From contig JAHDCB010000002.1 of the NCBI GenBank assembly GCA_020630035.1, forward strand, positions 1-22,395: 22,395 bases of DNA, written 5' to 3'. The notes beneath the pieces were generated by a model, which was not told where the DNA came from, did not search any database, and saw only the letters and a program-made list of their open reading frames with translations. Source of the DNA: Gammaproteobacteria bacterium (GTDB lineage: Bacteria; Pseudomonadota; Gammaproteobacteria; Chromatiales; Chromatiaceae). Made by a program: the position numbers and the translations under genes. This document shows positions 1 through 7,460 of this stretch, one piece after another (positions within the stretch are counted from its first letter, which is position 1; the number at the start of each line of letters is the position of its first letter).

Positions 1-56
1 ACGCTTGCCAGAAACCTGTGGTAGCAAATCACCACATCAGTTTGAATCGCACCCCA

Positions 57-1139
57 TCAACCATAGCGGCGCTCGAACTCCAGCATAAATCCGATCAGTG
101 CCTGAACCCCGGCTTCCGGCATCGCATTGTACAGACTGGCGCGCATCCCACCGGCCAGACGGTGGCCCTTCAGTGCCAACAACCCGGCTTGTTCTGCTTC
201 CGCCAGAAACGTCTTATCCAAACGAGTATCCGCCAGGGTAAACGGGATATTCATCCGTGAGCGACAATCAAGCTGCACTGCATTGTGATAAAAATCACTC
301 TGATCAATTGCCGCATACAGTGCATCCGCTTTACGCTGATTGATTGCAGCCATCACCTGTAACCCACCCTGTGCCTTCAGCCAGGCAAACACCAGCCCGG
401 CCAGATACCAGGCAAAGGTCGGTGGTGTGTTATACATTGAGCCCTGTTCCGCCTGCAACGCATACTGCAACATCGCCGGCACCTGATCACTGACGCGTCC
501 CAGTAAATCATTCCGCACAATGACCAGTGTTAAACCGGCCGGCCCGATATTTTTCTGCGCACCAGCATAAATCACGCCAAACCGCTCAACCGGCAATGGC
601 GCAGACAGAATGCTGGAAGAAAAATCAGCCACTAATGGAATTTCACCAGTGTCCGGGATATAACCGAACTCTACCCCATGAATAGTCTCATTCGGGGTGT
701 AATGCACATAATCCGCCTGCGGATTGAAGGCCACACCGCCTGCTACCGGTAGCTGCGTGAACTGATGCTCGTGCATATCTGCTACCACCCGCACCGATAA
801 ATGCCGCCTGGCTTCAGCAATCGCCTTCACTGACCAGGCACCTGTCAGATAGTAGTCTGCGCAGCCCTGCGGGCTACGCAGATTCAATGGCACCGCCGCA
901 AACTGACTGGACGCGCCACCTTGCAGAAACAACACGGTGTAATCATCCGGTATGGCCAGCAAGTCGCGCAAATCAGCTTCTGCCTGGGCAGCAACCGCCA
1001 TAAAAGCCGGACCCCGGTGGCTGACTTCCATCACCGAGGTACCGCTGCCTCGCCAGTCACGCAGTTCAGCCTGCGCCTGTTGCATCACCGACTCAGGCAA
1101 CATCGCCGGCCCGGCACTAAAGTTATAACAGGTAGCCAT
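57..1139 (-). CDS. serC: Phosphoserine aminotransferase
   Basis: SerC is a cytoplasmic PLP-dependent class V aminotransferase. It converts 3-phosphohydroxypyruvate plus glutamate to O-phosphoserine in serine synthesis and also serves the pyridoxal phosphate pathway. The 360-residue length equals that of the usual bacterial enzyme. The N-terminus NFSAGPAMLPE, the PLP-phosphate loop GGASSQF (about residues 74-80), the ADFSSSILS segment carrying the PLP-contacting Asp172, and YAGAQKNIGP with the predicted Schiff-base Lys196 are all visible. The ATG is chosen because MATCYNFSAGPAMLP matches the family start, although no clear ribosome binding site precedes it. It lies 12 bp downstream of can on the same strand, so the two are probably co-transcribed. 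Identification is firm; the operon partner is inference. Confidence 0.97.
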   Translation of the reverse strand: MATCYNFSAGPAMLPESVMQQAQAELRDWRGSGTSVMEVSHRGPAFMAVAAQAEADLRDLLAIPDDYTVLFLQGGASSQFAAVPLNLRSPQGCADYYLTGAWSVKAIAEARRHLSVRVVADMHEHQFTQLPVAGGVAFNPQADYVHYTPNETIHGVEFGYIPDTGEIPLVADFSSSILSAPLPVERFGVIYAGAQKNIGPAGLTLVIVRNDLLGRVSDQVPAMLQYALQAEQGSMYNTPPTFAWYLAGLVFAWLKAQGGLQVMAAINQRKADALYAAIDQSDFYHNAVQLDCRSRMNIPFTLADTRLDKTFLAEAEQAGLLALKGHRLAGGMRASLYNAMPEAGVQALIGFMLEFERRYG

Positions 1140-1151
1140 ATCAATAACGAT

Positions 1152-1811
1152 TTAAGCAGTTAAGGAGATAAAGGCACCAGCCTGTGGATCGTATGCTGAA
1201 ACCTCACCAGAACGAATATCCAACCAGGTACCATGCAACGACAGTGTACCGGCCGCTACTCGTGTACGAATAAAGTCATGGGTCAACAGGTGCTCCAGTG
1301 ACTGGAGTACACTCGCCTGCTCCAATGCGACTAAAGGATCCTGGCCTGGTTGCAACTCACGCTGCATTCGCTCATAGGCTGGACGCAATATCTGGAGCCA
1401 ACTGCCGACAAAGCTATCCGGGCTCTCCAGTGCTGGCGCCTGTCCCGAACACAGACTATGACAACCCTGAACACCACCACAATTGGAGTGACCCATCACA
1501 ATCAGATGCGGAATATGCAGCACGGTTAAGCCATATTCCAACGCAGCAGCCGTGGAAACCGCTTGTGGGTGATCTACTGGCGGCACCACATTCGCAATAT
1601 TACGGTAAACAAAAAAATCACCGATATCGCCATTAAAAACTTCCGCAGGCTGCACCCGGCTGTCACAACACCCAATCACCATCGCCTTCGGTGTCTGGCC
1701 TTCATCCGCCAGCTTTATTGCGGTGTCTTTGTGCACTGGGGTACGCTGTGCCTGCCAGGCATGATGGTCACGCACAAAATCGGCCGGTAACGGTTGTATC
1801 CGTTGCATCAT
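1152..1811 (-). CDS. can: Beta-class carbonic anhydrase
   Basis: This cytoplasmic zinc enzyme interconverts CO2 and bicarbonate and supplies bicarbonate for carboxylations. The protein has 219 residues, the normal size of the Can/CynT family. The zinc and catalytic motifs are visible: GCCDSRVQP (Cys48, Asp50, Arg52) and GHSNCGGV (His108, Cys111). YRNIANVVPP follows the first motif as in typical members. An earlier TTG is in frame, but the ATG at 1811 has an AGAGAG ribosome binding site 6 nt upstream; a second ATG directly follows it. It is the first gene of a likely can-serC unit and is divergent from asd. The symbol can is used by similarity; cynT paralogues share the same motifs. Confidence 0.95.
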   Translation of the reverse strand: MMQRIQPLPADFVRDHHAWQAQRTPVHKDTAIKLADEGQTPKAMVIGCCDSRVQPAEVFNGDIGDFFVYRNIANVVPPVDHPQAVSTAAALEYGLTVLHIPHLIVMGHSNCGGVQGCHSLCSGQAPALESPDSFVGSWLQILRPAYERMQRELQPGQDPLVALEQASVLQSLEHLLTHDFIRTRVAAGTLSLHGTWLDIRSGEVSAYDPQAGAFISLTA

Positions 1812-1888
1812 CAATCACTCTCTAGTAGTTCAGAAAAAGCCCCACCAGAACGCTGCCAAGGTCAGGTGAAATCCGTTATCATCTTCAT

Positions 1889-1917
1889 ATTTTATGCCAA
1901 TGTTTCTCCTGGCACAA
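1889..1917 (-). promoter_or_regulatory. Possible sigma70 promoter for can-serC
   Basis: On the minus strand, TTGTGC and TAAAAT are separated by 17 nt and lie about 80 nt upstream of the can ATG. The -10 box matches consensus at 5 of 6 bases, the -35 box at only 3 of 6. The rest of the 216-bp can-asd divergent gap shows no other convincing element, and I found no good promoter for asd in it. Confidence 0.3.
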
Positions 1918-2027
1918 AATATCCGCACACAACATACTGCAAAACACCTCTGAAAACATCGCAAGCAGCGCAGTTTTCAGCGGTGCCCTACCAAAGTTAA
2001 GGGTAAACATTACACCACTAAGGGCTC

Positions 2028-3152
2028 ATGATGGGATATACCGTAGGATTTGTCGGCTGGCGTGGAATGGTCGGCTCTGTACTGCTGGAACGGATGCAGG
2101 CAGAACAAGACTTTGACCTGATCCACGAGCCGGTATTTTTCACCACCTCACAAGCCGGTCAACCGGGGCCCGATATCGGACGTGAGACAGCACCTCTGCA
2201 GGATGCCACCGACCTGGCTGCACTCAGCCGCATGCATATCATTGTCACCTGCCAGGGCGGTGACTATACCCGGCAGATCCATCATGCCCTGCGTCGGAAT
2301 GGCTGGCGTGGTTATTGGATTGATGCCGCTTCCGCGCTGCGCATGCAACCAGACAGTGTCATCGTACTGGATCCGGTTAACCGACCAGTGATTGACCAGG
2401 CCCTGGCCGCTGGTCAGAAAGACTTTATTGGTGGTAATTGTACTGTCAGTCTGATGTTGATGGCACTTGGCGGCCTGTTTCAGCAGGACCTGATCGAATG
2501 GGTCAGCGCCATGACTTATCAGGCGGCTTCCGGCGCCGGGGCGCGTAACATGCGCGAGTTGTTACACCAGATGGGGCAATTGCATGCTGCCGCAGCAGAT
2601 ACATTAGCCGACCCGGCATCTGCCATTCTGGACATTGAGCGCCAGGTCACTGCAAAAATGCGTGCTACTGAATTTGCCACCGATCAGTTCGGGGTGCCTC
2701 TGGCAGGCAGCCTGATACCCTGGATTGATGTTCCGCTGGAGAACGGACAAAGCAAAGAAGAGTGGAAGGCTATCAGCGAAGCCAACAAGATTCTGGGCCT
2801 GACCCCAGAGCAGATCCCGATTGACGGTACCTGTGTCCGCATCGGCGCATTACGTTGCCACAGCCAGGCTCTCACCGTTAAGCTCAAGCAGAACATACCG
2901 ATAGATGATGTGGCATCTATCCTGGATGAGGCCAATGCCTGGTCGCAAATCGTCCCGAATGAACGCGAAGCAACCGTGCAACAACTCAGCCCGGCACAAG
3001 TCACCGGCACCCTGAGTATCCCGGTCGGTCGGCTACGTAAAATGAATCTGGGTAATCAATACCTGAATGCCTTCACTGTCGGCGATCAACTGCTCTGGGG
3101 TGCCGCCGAGCCACTCAGGCGCATGTTACGCATCCTGCTGGAATCTGCCTGA
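2028..3152 (+). CDS. asd: Aspartate-semialdehyde dehydrogenase
   Basis: Asd reduces aspartyl-4-phosphate to aspartate semialdehyde with NADPH, the branch point toward lysine/diaminopimelate, threonine and methionine. The 374 residues fit the gammaproteobacterial form (367 in E. coli). The nucleotide-binding start GFVGWRGMVG, the active-site GGNCTVSLM (Cys138), and RIGALRCHSQ (Arg271, His278) correspond to the catalytic Cys, Arg and His of the family. Two adjacent ATGs exist; AAGGG at 2020-2024 gives 3-nt spacing to the first and 6 nt to the second, so the start may be at 2031. The gene stands alone, divergent from can, and is followed after 25 bp by a foldback repeat. Confidence 0.97.
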   Translation: MMGYTVGFVGWRGMVGSVLLERMQAEQDFDLIHEPVFFTTSQAGQPGPDIGRETAPLQDATDLAALSRMHIIVTCQGGDYTRQIHHALRRNGWRGYWIDAASALRMQPDSVIVLDPVNRPVIDQALAAGQKDFIGGNCTVSLMLMALGGLFQQDLIEWVSAMTYQAASGAGARNMRELLHQMGQLHAAAADTLADPASAILDIERQVTAKMRATEFATDQFGVPLAGSLIPWIDVPLENGQSKEEWKAISEANKILGLTPEQIPIDGTCVRIGALRCHSQALTVKLKQNIPIDDVASILDEANAWSQIVPNEREATVQQLSPAQVTGTLSIPVGRLRKMNLGNQYLNAFTVGDQLLWGAAEPLRRMLRILLESA

Positions 3153-3177
3153 CAACCCGCATCAATTTCAGTGCACC

Positions 3178-3335
3178 GGGAGCGTTCTCAATGAGCTGAG
3201 TGGCAATGATGTTGAGTCATTTTTTATGCTGACAAGACGCAATGAGGTGTCATAGCCGTTCTATTGCGACGAATTGCAACAGTCAGCGCAGAAAAGGGCC
3301 GCAACAAAGCCATGAAGCTGATTGAGAATACCTCC
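3178..3335 (+). repeat. MITE-like foldback repeat, copy 1
   Basis: This 158-bp element recurs at 15179-15338 in the same orientation, roughly 80-85% identical by eye. Its ends are inverted repeats: TTCTCAATGAGCT at 3185-3197 against the complement of AGCTGATTGAGAA at 3316-3328. The inverted similarity continues inward to CTGAC (3229-3233) and GTCAG (3282-3286), so the whole unit folds back on itself. A central GCAAT/ATTGC stem (3239-3243, 3263-3267) sits in the loop. It begins 25 bp after the asd stop and ends just before the Rpn-like gene. I see no clear target-site duplication and no transposase. The terminal bases outside TTCTC are assigned by comparison of the two copies and are approximate. 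Confidence 0.8.
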
Positions 3336-3336
3336 T

Positions 3337-4232
3337 ATGTCACATGATCAGAACTTCAAGAATCTGCTGCTGGACTATCCGCTGGATGCACTACGTCTGT
3401 TTGCTGCCGATGAAGCCACCGACCTGCCCGACCAGGTAAAGATCACGCCAATTCGCCAGGAACAGCTCAAAGCTCGTTTGGGGGATCGTTTTCGCGAACT
3501 GGACTGCCCGCTACAGGTGGACTGGCCAGACGGGCAACGCGAAGCAATCTTATTCGTACTGGAAGAAGAAACTGACCCGAAACATTTTTCCATCCATCGC
3601 CTGATCCATTATTGTGTTGATCTGGCTGAACTGTGTGACACAGAACGTATTGTGCCAGTCGTGATTTTTTTACGCCCCGGCTCCTGCCCACAACAAATCC
3701 AGTTGGGCACAAAAAAAAGACATACCTGAATTTCAGCTATATCGCCTGTCATCTGTCTGGCTTACAGTACACAGACCACTACACCAGCAACAACATCGTG
3801 GCTTGTCTGAACCTGCTCAACATGGCACCTGCGCAAACTCCCAGACTACAGGTATACGATCAGTCACTACGCGACCTGTTCAGGCTTGAGTCAGATCCGA
3901 AAAAACTCGAAAAATATATTGATTTTATCGATATCTATGCCAACCTGAGTGACCAGGAAAGAATACAGTACGAACAGGAATACCTGACGGAGGAACTGCA
4001 GATGACTTCATTCAAAGAATGGTTTCGGGAACAAGGCCGACAACAAGGTATCGCCGACATGTTGCTGGATCAACTGGCGGTCAAATTTGGTCAGCCCCCC
4101 AGCCATGCATTACGCACGCGCGTGACTCAGGCCGATCCGGACACCTTGCGCCACTGGTCCGAACGTATTCTGTCGGCACATTCTGTGCAGGAAGTCTTTG
4201 CGTCCGGCACTCATCACAGGGCGACCCATTAA
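3337..4232 (+). pseudogene. Rpn/DUF4351-type nuclease gene, frame broken
   Basis: The gene resembles the Rpn (recombination-promoting nuclease, PD-(D/E)XK-like) proteins with a DUF4351-type C-terminus. Part 1 (3337-3729) starts MSHDQNFKNLLLDYPLDAL and has the nuclease-like stretch WPDGQREAILFVLEEETD followed by VPVVIFLRPG. It stops after an A8 run (3711-3718). The reading frame continues at -1 with YLNFSYIACHLSGLQ and runs to 4232, ending in a DUF4351-like helix segment (QGIADMLLDQLAVKFGQ). One extra A would restore a single protein of about 298 residues, so loss of an A, phase variation, ribosomal slippage or a sequencing error are all possible. No purine-rich ribosome binding site precedes the ATG. 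It abuts a foldback repeat upstream and thrS 4 bp downstream. The family assignment is from sequence pattern and is fairly secure; function is unproven. Confidence 0.8.
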
Positions 4233-4236
4233 TACC

Positions 4237-6159
4237 ATGCCAGTTATCACCTTACCTGATGGTTCCAACCGGACTTTCGAGCAACCCATATCCATTGCCC
4301 AGGTTGCTGCCGCCATTGGCCCGGGGCTGGCACGTGTCGCACTGGCAGGCCAGATCGGCGACAGGCTGCTTGACCTGTCACATATCCTGGATCAGGATGT
4401 CACACTGACCCTGATCACCCACAAAGACGAAGCTGCATTGCCCCTGATTCGGCATGATGCCGCTCATGTGATGGCACAAGCCGTGCAGGAGCTATTTCCA
4501 GGCACCCAGGTCACTATCGGCCCGGCGATTGAGGATGGCTTTTATTACGACTTTGCACGTGATGAGGCCTTCACACCAGACGACCTGGCATTGATTGAAG
4601 CCCGAATGACCGAGATTGTGGATCGGGATCTGCCAATTCAACGTAAAATATGGGATGTCACTCAGGCAAAACGTACATTTTCTGAGCTGGGTGAACACTT
4701 CAAGGTAGAACTGATTGAGCAGATACCGCACGATGAACCGGTATCCGTCTATCGCCAAGGAGACTGGTTTGATCTGTGTCGTGGCCCACATCTGCCCAGC
4801 ACAGGCAAACTACCGAAGGCGTTTAAGCTACTGAAGCTGGCTGGCAGTTACTGGCGCGGAGACGCCAGCCAACCGATGTTACAGCGCATTTATGGCACCG
4901 CCTGGCGCAATAAAAAAGAGTTGAAGGCCTACCTGCACCAACTGGAAGAAGCTGAAAAACGCGATCACCGTAAACTGGGGAAGGCACTGGATCTATTCCA
5001 TACCCAGGAACAAGCACCTGGCATGGTGTTCTGGCACGACAAGGGCTGGCAGCTGTATCTGATTGTACAGGATTACATCCGCCGCACATTGCGTGAACAG
5101 GGCTACCAGGAAGTCCATACCCCACAGGTGATTGACCGCAGCCTGTGGGAACAATCCGGCCACTGGGAAAAGTTTGGTGATATGATCTTCACCACACACT
5201 CCGAAAGCCGTGACTATGCGATCAAACCAATGAACTGTCCGGCGCATATCCAGATCTTTAACCAGGGTCTGAAAAGCCATCATCAGCTCCCGCTACGGCT
5301 GGCCGAATTTGGTTCCTGCCACCGCAATGAACCGTCCGGCACCCTGCACGGACTGATGCGTGTGCGTAACTTTGTGCAGGACGACGCCCATATCTTCTGC
5401 ACCGAGCAACAAATCCTGCCGGAAGTCCTGGCCTTTATTGACCTGCTGTTCGCGGTATATCGTGATTTTGGCTTTAACGATGTCCTGATCAAACTATCCA
5501 CCCGACCAGCGCAACGAGTAGGCGACGATACCTTATGGGATAAAGCCGAACAAGCACTCCAGCAAGCTCTGGAACAACGCCAGCTGGATTGGGAACTGCA
5601 ACCAGGTGAAGGTGCCTTTTACGGACCCAAGATTGAATTTTCACTGCGGGACTGCCTGAAACGTGTCTGGCAACTCGGCACCATCCAGCTGGACTTTTCC
5701 ATGCCAGCCCGGCTTGGTGCCAGCTATGTCGCAGCTGATAACACCAAACAGGTGCCAGTGATGCTGCACCGTGCCATCTTAGGCTCCCTGGAGCGCTTTA
5801 TCGGCATCCTGTTAGAACACTATGCCGGCGCGTTACCCACTTGGCTGGCCCCTGTGCAAATCGCTGTACTCGCTATCGCCGACCGGCATCATGCCTATAC
5901 CACACACATCACAGATGAACTCAGAAAACACGATTTTCGGGCTATTTCAGACTTGAGAAACGAAAAAGTCGGCTTTAAAATCCGCGAGCACACGCTGTCC
6001 AGGGTACCTTATCTGCTAATTGTGGGTGATCGTGAAGTAGATGAACAATGTATTACGGTACGCCAACGCGACGGCACCAACCTGGGGAGCCAGTCACTAC
6101 CTGACCTGCTGACCCATCTGCAGACAGATACTACTAATCTGGCCCGTTGCCAGAATTAA
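4237..6159 (+). CDS. thrS: Threonyl-tRNA synthetase
   Basis: ThrS charges tRNA-Thr with threonine and edits misacylated Ser-tRNA-Thr. The 640 residues (642 in E. coli) contain an N-terminal TGS domain, then the editing domain with His73 and His77 (RHDAAHVMAQ) and Cys181/His185 (CRGPH). The class II catalytic core has zinc ligands Cys334 (MNCPAH), His385 (DDAHIF) and His511 (MLHRAILGS), at the same numbers as in E. coli. A C-terminal anticodon-binding domain follows. The ATG at 4237 is preferred over an upstream in-frame codon because MPVITLPDGS is the family N-terminus. No ribosome binding site is evident and only 4 bp separate it from the Rpn-like gene, so there is no room for the usual leader operator and transcription must begin further upstream. 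It leads a thrS-infC-rpmI-rplT unit. Confidence 0.98.
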   Translation: MPVITLPDGSNRTFEQPISIAQVAAAIGPGLARVALAGQIGDRLLDLSHILDQDVTLTLITHKDEAALPLIRHDAAHVMAQAVQELFPGTQVTIGPAIEDGFYYDFARDEAFTPDDLALIEARMTEIVDRDLPIQRKIWDVTQAKRTFSELGEHFKVELIEQIPHDEPVSVYRQGDWFDLCRGPHLPSTGKLPKAFKLLKLAGSYWRGDASQPMLQRIYGTAWRNKKELKAYLHQLEEAEKRDHRKLGKALDLFHTQEQAPGMVFWHDKGWQLYLIVQDYIRRTLREQGYQEVHTPQVIDRSLWEQSGHWEKFGDMIFTTHSESRDYAIKPMNCPAHIQIFNQGLKSHHQLPLRLAEFGSCHRNEPSGTLHGLMRVRNFVQDDAHIFCTEQQILPEVLAFIDLLFAVYRDFGFNDVLIKLSTRPAQRVGDDTLWDKAEQALQQALEQRQLDWELQPGEGAFYGPKIEFSLRDCLKRVWQLGTIQLDFSMPARLGASYVAADNTKQVPVMLHRAILGSLERFIGILLEHYAGALPTWLAPVQIAVLAIADRHHAYTTHITDELRKHDFRAISDLRNEKVGFKIREHTLSRVPYLLIVGDREVDEQCITVRQRDGTNLGSQSLPDLLTHLQTDTTNLARCQN

Positions 6160-6180
6160 CCAAACCGGAGGAACCAAAGT

Positions 6181-6705
6181 ATCGCCAAACAAAATAAACG
6201 TAATCGCCTGAACCAGGAGATTACCGCTCCGCAAGTGCGCTTAATTGATATGGACGGCAGCCAGGTCGGGGTCGTCGACTTGGAAGACGCGCGACATCGT
6301 GCCAAAGCACACACCATGGATTTGGTTGAAATTGTGCCGAACGCGGAGCCGCCAGTGTGCCGAATTATGGATCACGGCAAATTTTTATTTGAAAAAAAGA
6401 AACAACGCCAGGAAGCCCGCAAAAAACAAAAACAAACGCAACTGAAAGAAATGAAGTTTCGCCCGGGCACTGACAATGGTGACTATCAGATCAAGCTGCG
6501 TAAACTACAGGAATTCCTGGACGAAGGTGACAAGTGTAAGATCACGATGCGTTTTCGCGGACGTGAGCACGCCCACCGGGATCTCGGGCTCAACATGTTG
6601 CGCCAGATTGAGCAGGACCTGGAAGTATTAGCACAGGTAGAACAACGTCCGATGATGGAAGGCCGCCAGATGATTATGGTCCTGGCGCCCCGCAAGAAAA
6701 CGTAA
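6181..6705 (+). CDS. infC: Translation initiation factor IF-3, AUC start
   Basis: IF-3 binds the 30S subunit, prevents premature 50S joining and checks start-codon and initiator-tRNA choice. The 174-residue product shows NRLNQEIT near the N-terminus, NAEPPVCRIMDHGKF (the N-domain/linker hallmark), then KEMKFRPGTDNGDYQ and FRGREHAHR, and ends GRQMIMVLAPRKK. The first ATG in this frame is far inside the conserved N-domain. The homologous sequence begins at ATC (6181), 9 nt after a perfect GGAGG (6167-6171). A non-AUG infC start is the established basis of IF-3 autoregulation, since IF-3 discriminates against such codons; E. coli uses AUU. It lies 21 bp after thrS. Confidence 0.95.
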   Translation: MAKQNKRNRLNQEITAPQVRLIDMDGSQVGVVDLEDARHRAKAHTMDLVEIVPNAEPPVCRIMDHGKFLFEKKKQRQEARKKQKQTQLKEMKFRPGTDNGDYQIKLRKLQEFLDEGDKCKITMRFRGREHAHRDLGLNMLRQIEQDLEVLAQVEQRPMMEGRQMIMVLAPRKKT

Positions 6706-6722
6706 CGCGCACCTCATAACAA

Positions 6723-6763
6723 GGTGTTGCAACAATCTGCCCTCCTGGCATCTTTGCAACACC
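6723..6763 (+). promoter_or_regulatory. Stem-loop in infC-rpmI leader
   Basis: A 10-bp perfect stem, GGTGTTGCAA (6723-6732) with TTGCAACACC (6754-6763), encloses a smaller TGCC/GGCA stem. No T-run follows, so it is not a typical intrinsic terminator. In E. coli and Bacillus the L20 protein represses rpmI-rplT by binding structured leader RNA in this operon. An analogous role here is inference from position only. Confidence 0.45.
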
Positions 6764-6832
6764 CTACTCAACGTGGCCGGGCTGATGGCATTGCCTAGGC
6801 TACGTATTTTGCTAACCTTAAGGAGTCAAAAC

Positions 6833-7027
6833 ATGCCGAAAATGAAAAGCCAGAGCGGTGCTGCAAAGCGATTTCGTACCACTGCAGGCGGGGTTAAACG
6901 CGCCCAGTCGCACCGACGACACATCCTGACCAAAAAATCAACCAAGCGTAAACGCCACCTGCGCTCACCAGCCATGCTGCATAAGTCCGATGTCGCTGTA
7001 GCACGTCGCCTGCTACCCTACGCCTGA
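6833..7027 (+). CDS. rpmI: Large ribosomal subunit protein bL35
   Basis: This is the small basic 50S protein bL35. The 64 residues (E. coli 65) begin MPKMKSQSGAAKRFRTT and are rich in Lys and Arg, with the family segment HILTKKSTKRKRHLR. The start ATG has a good ribosome binding site, AAGGAG (6820-6825), 7 nt upstream; an earlier in-frame start would add unrelated residues. It sits between infC and rplT, the usual place, and 15 bp before rplT. Confidence 0.97.
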   Translation: MPKMKSQSGAAKRFRTTAGGVKRAQSHRRHILTKKSTKRKRHLRSPAMLHKSDVAVARRLLPYA

Positions 7028-7042
7028 TCAGGAACTCATCGT

Positions 7043-7405
7043 ATGCCAAGAATCAAACGCGGTGTGCAAGCTCACGCCCGCCACAAAAAAGTACTGGACC
7101 AGGCCAAAGGCTATTACGGCGCACGCCGCAAAGTCTTCCGGGTCGCCAAACAAGCGGTTATCAAAGCCGGACAATATGCCTACCGTGACCGCCGACAGAA
7201 AAAGCGTCAGTTTCGCGCTTTGTGGATTCAGCGGATCAACGCCGCAGCCCGCCTGAATGATTTATCTTACAGTCGTTTCATCAATGGCTTAAACCAGGCC
7301 GGTATTGCCGTAGACCGCAAAATGCTGGCAGATATTGCTGTACACGATATATCGACCTTTAACCAGCTCGCCGACCAGGCTAAAGCCGCATTAGCGAATG
7401 GCTGA
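7043..7405 (+). CDS. rplT: Large ribosomal subunit protein bL20
   Basis: bL20 is an early 23S rRNA-binding 50S assembly protein and in model bacteria represses translation of rpmI-rplT. The product has 120 residues (E. coli 118) and starts MPRIKRGVQAHARHKKVLDQ, followed by AKGYYGARRKVFRVAKQAV and an RDRRQKKRQFRALWI segment, all family hallmarks. AGGA about 9 nt before the ATG can act as ribosome binding site. In most gammaproteobacteria pheS and pheT follow; here the next gene is nuoN. Confidence 0.98.
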   Translation: MPRIKRGVQAHARHKKVLDQAKGYYGARRKVFRVAKQAVIKAGQYAYRDRRQKKRQFRALWIQRINAAARLNDLSYSRFINGLNQAGIAVDRKMLADIAVHDISTFNQLADQAKAALANG

Positions 7406-7421
7406 CACGCATCTCCAAAGT

Positions 7422-7448
7422 GCCTTCCCTCTCCATAAATGGGAAGGC
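7422..7448 (+). terminator. Hairpin between rplT and nuoN
   Basis: GCCTTCCC (7422-7429) and GGGAAGGC (7441-7448) form a perfect 8-bp stem with an 11-nt loop, 17 bp after the rplT stop. It lacks a T-run, so termination would be weak. The only purine-rich sequence upstream of the nuoN ATG, GGAAGG, is inside the 3' arm, so the hairpin may instead limit nuoN translation. Confidence 0.4.
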
Positions 7449-7460
7449 CGATGACCAGAT

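Noticed and set aside
12..40. Terminator downstream of serC (TGTGGT/ACCACA hairpin at 17-36)
   Set aside because: Only a 6-bp stem with no T-run on the minus strand, and too close to the window edge to judge.
3711..3720. Programmed -1 ribosomal frameshift in the Rpn-like gene, as in insertion-sequence transposases
   Set aside because: The A8 run could slip, but I see no clear stimulatory Shine-Dalgarno-like site or stem-loop next to it, and Rpn-family genes are not known to need it. Kept as one possibility under a broken-gene call.
4019..4408. 129-codon plus-strand ORF overlapping the Rpn-like gene and thrS
   Set aside because: It overlaps two better-supported frames with conserved motifs and its residue makeup looks like a shadow frame.
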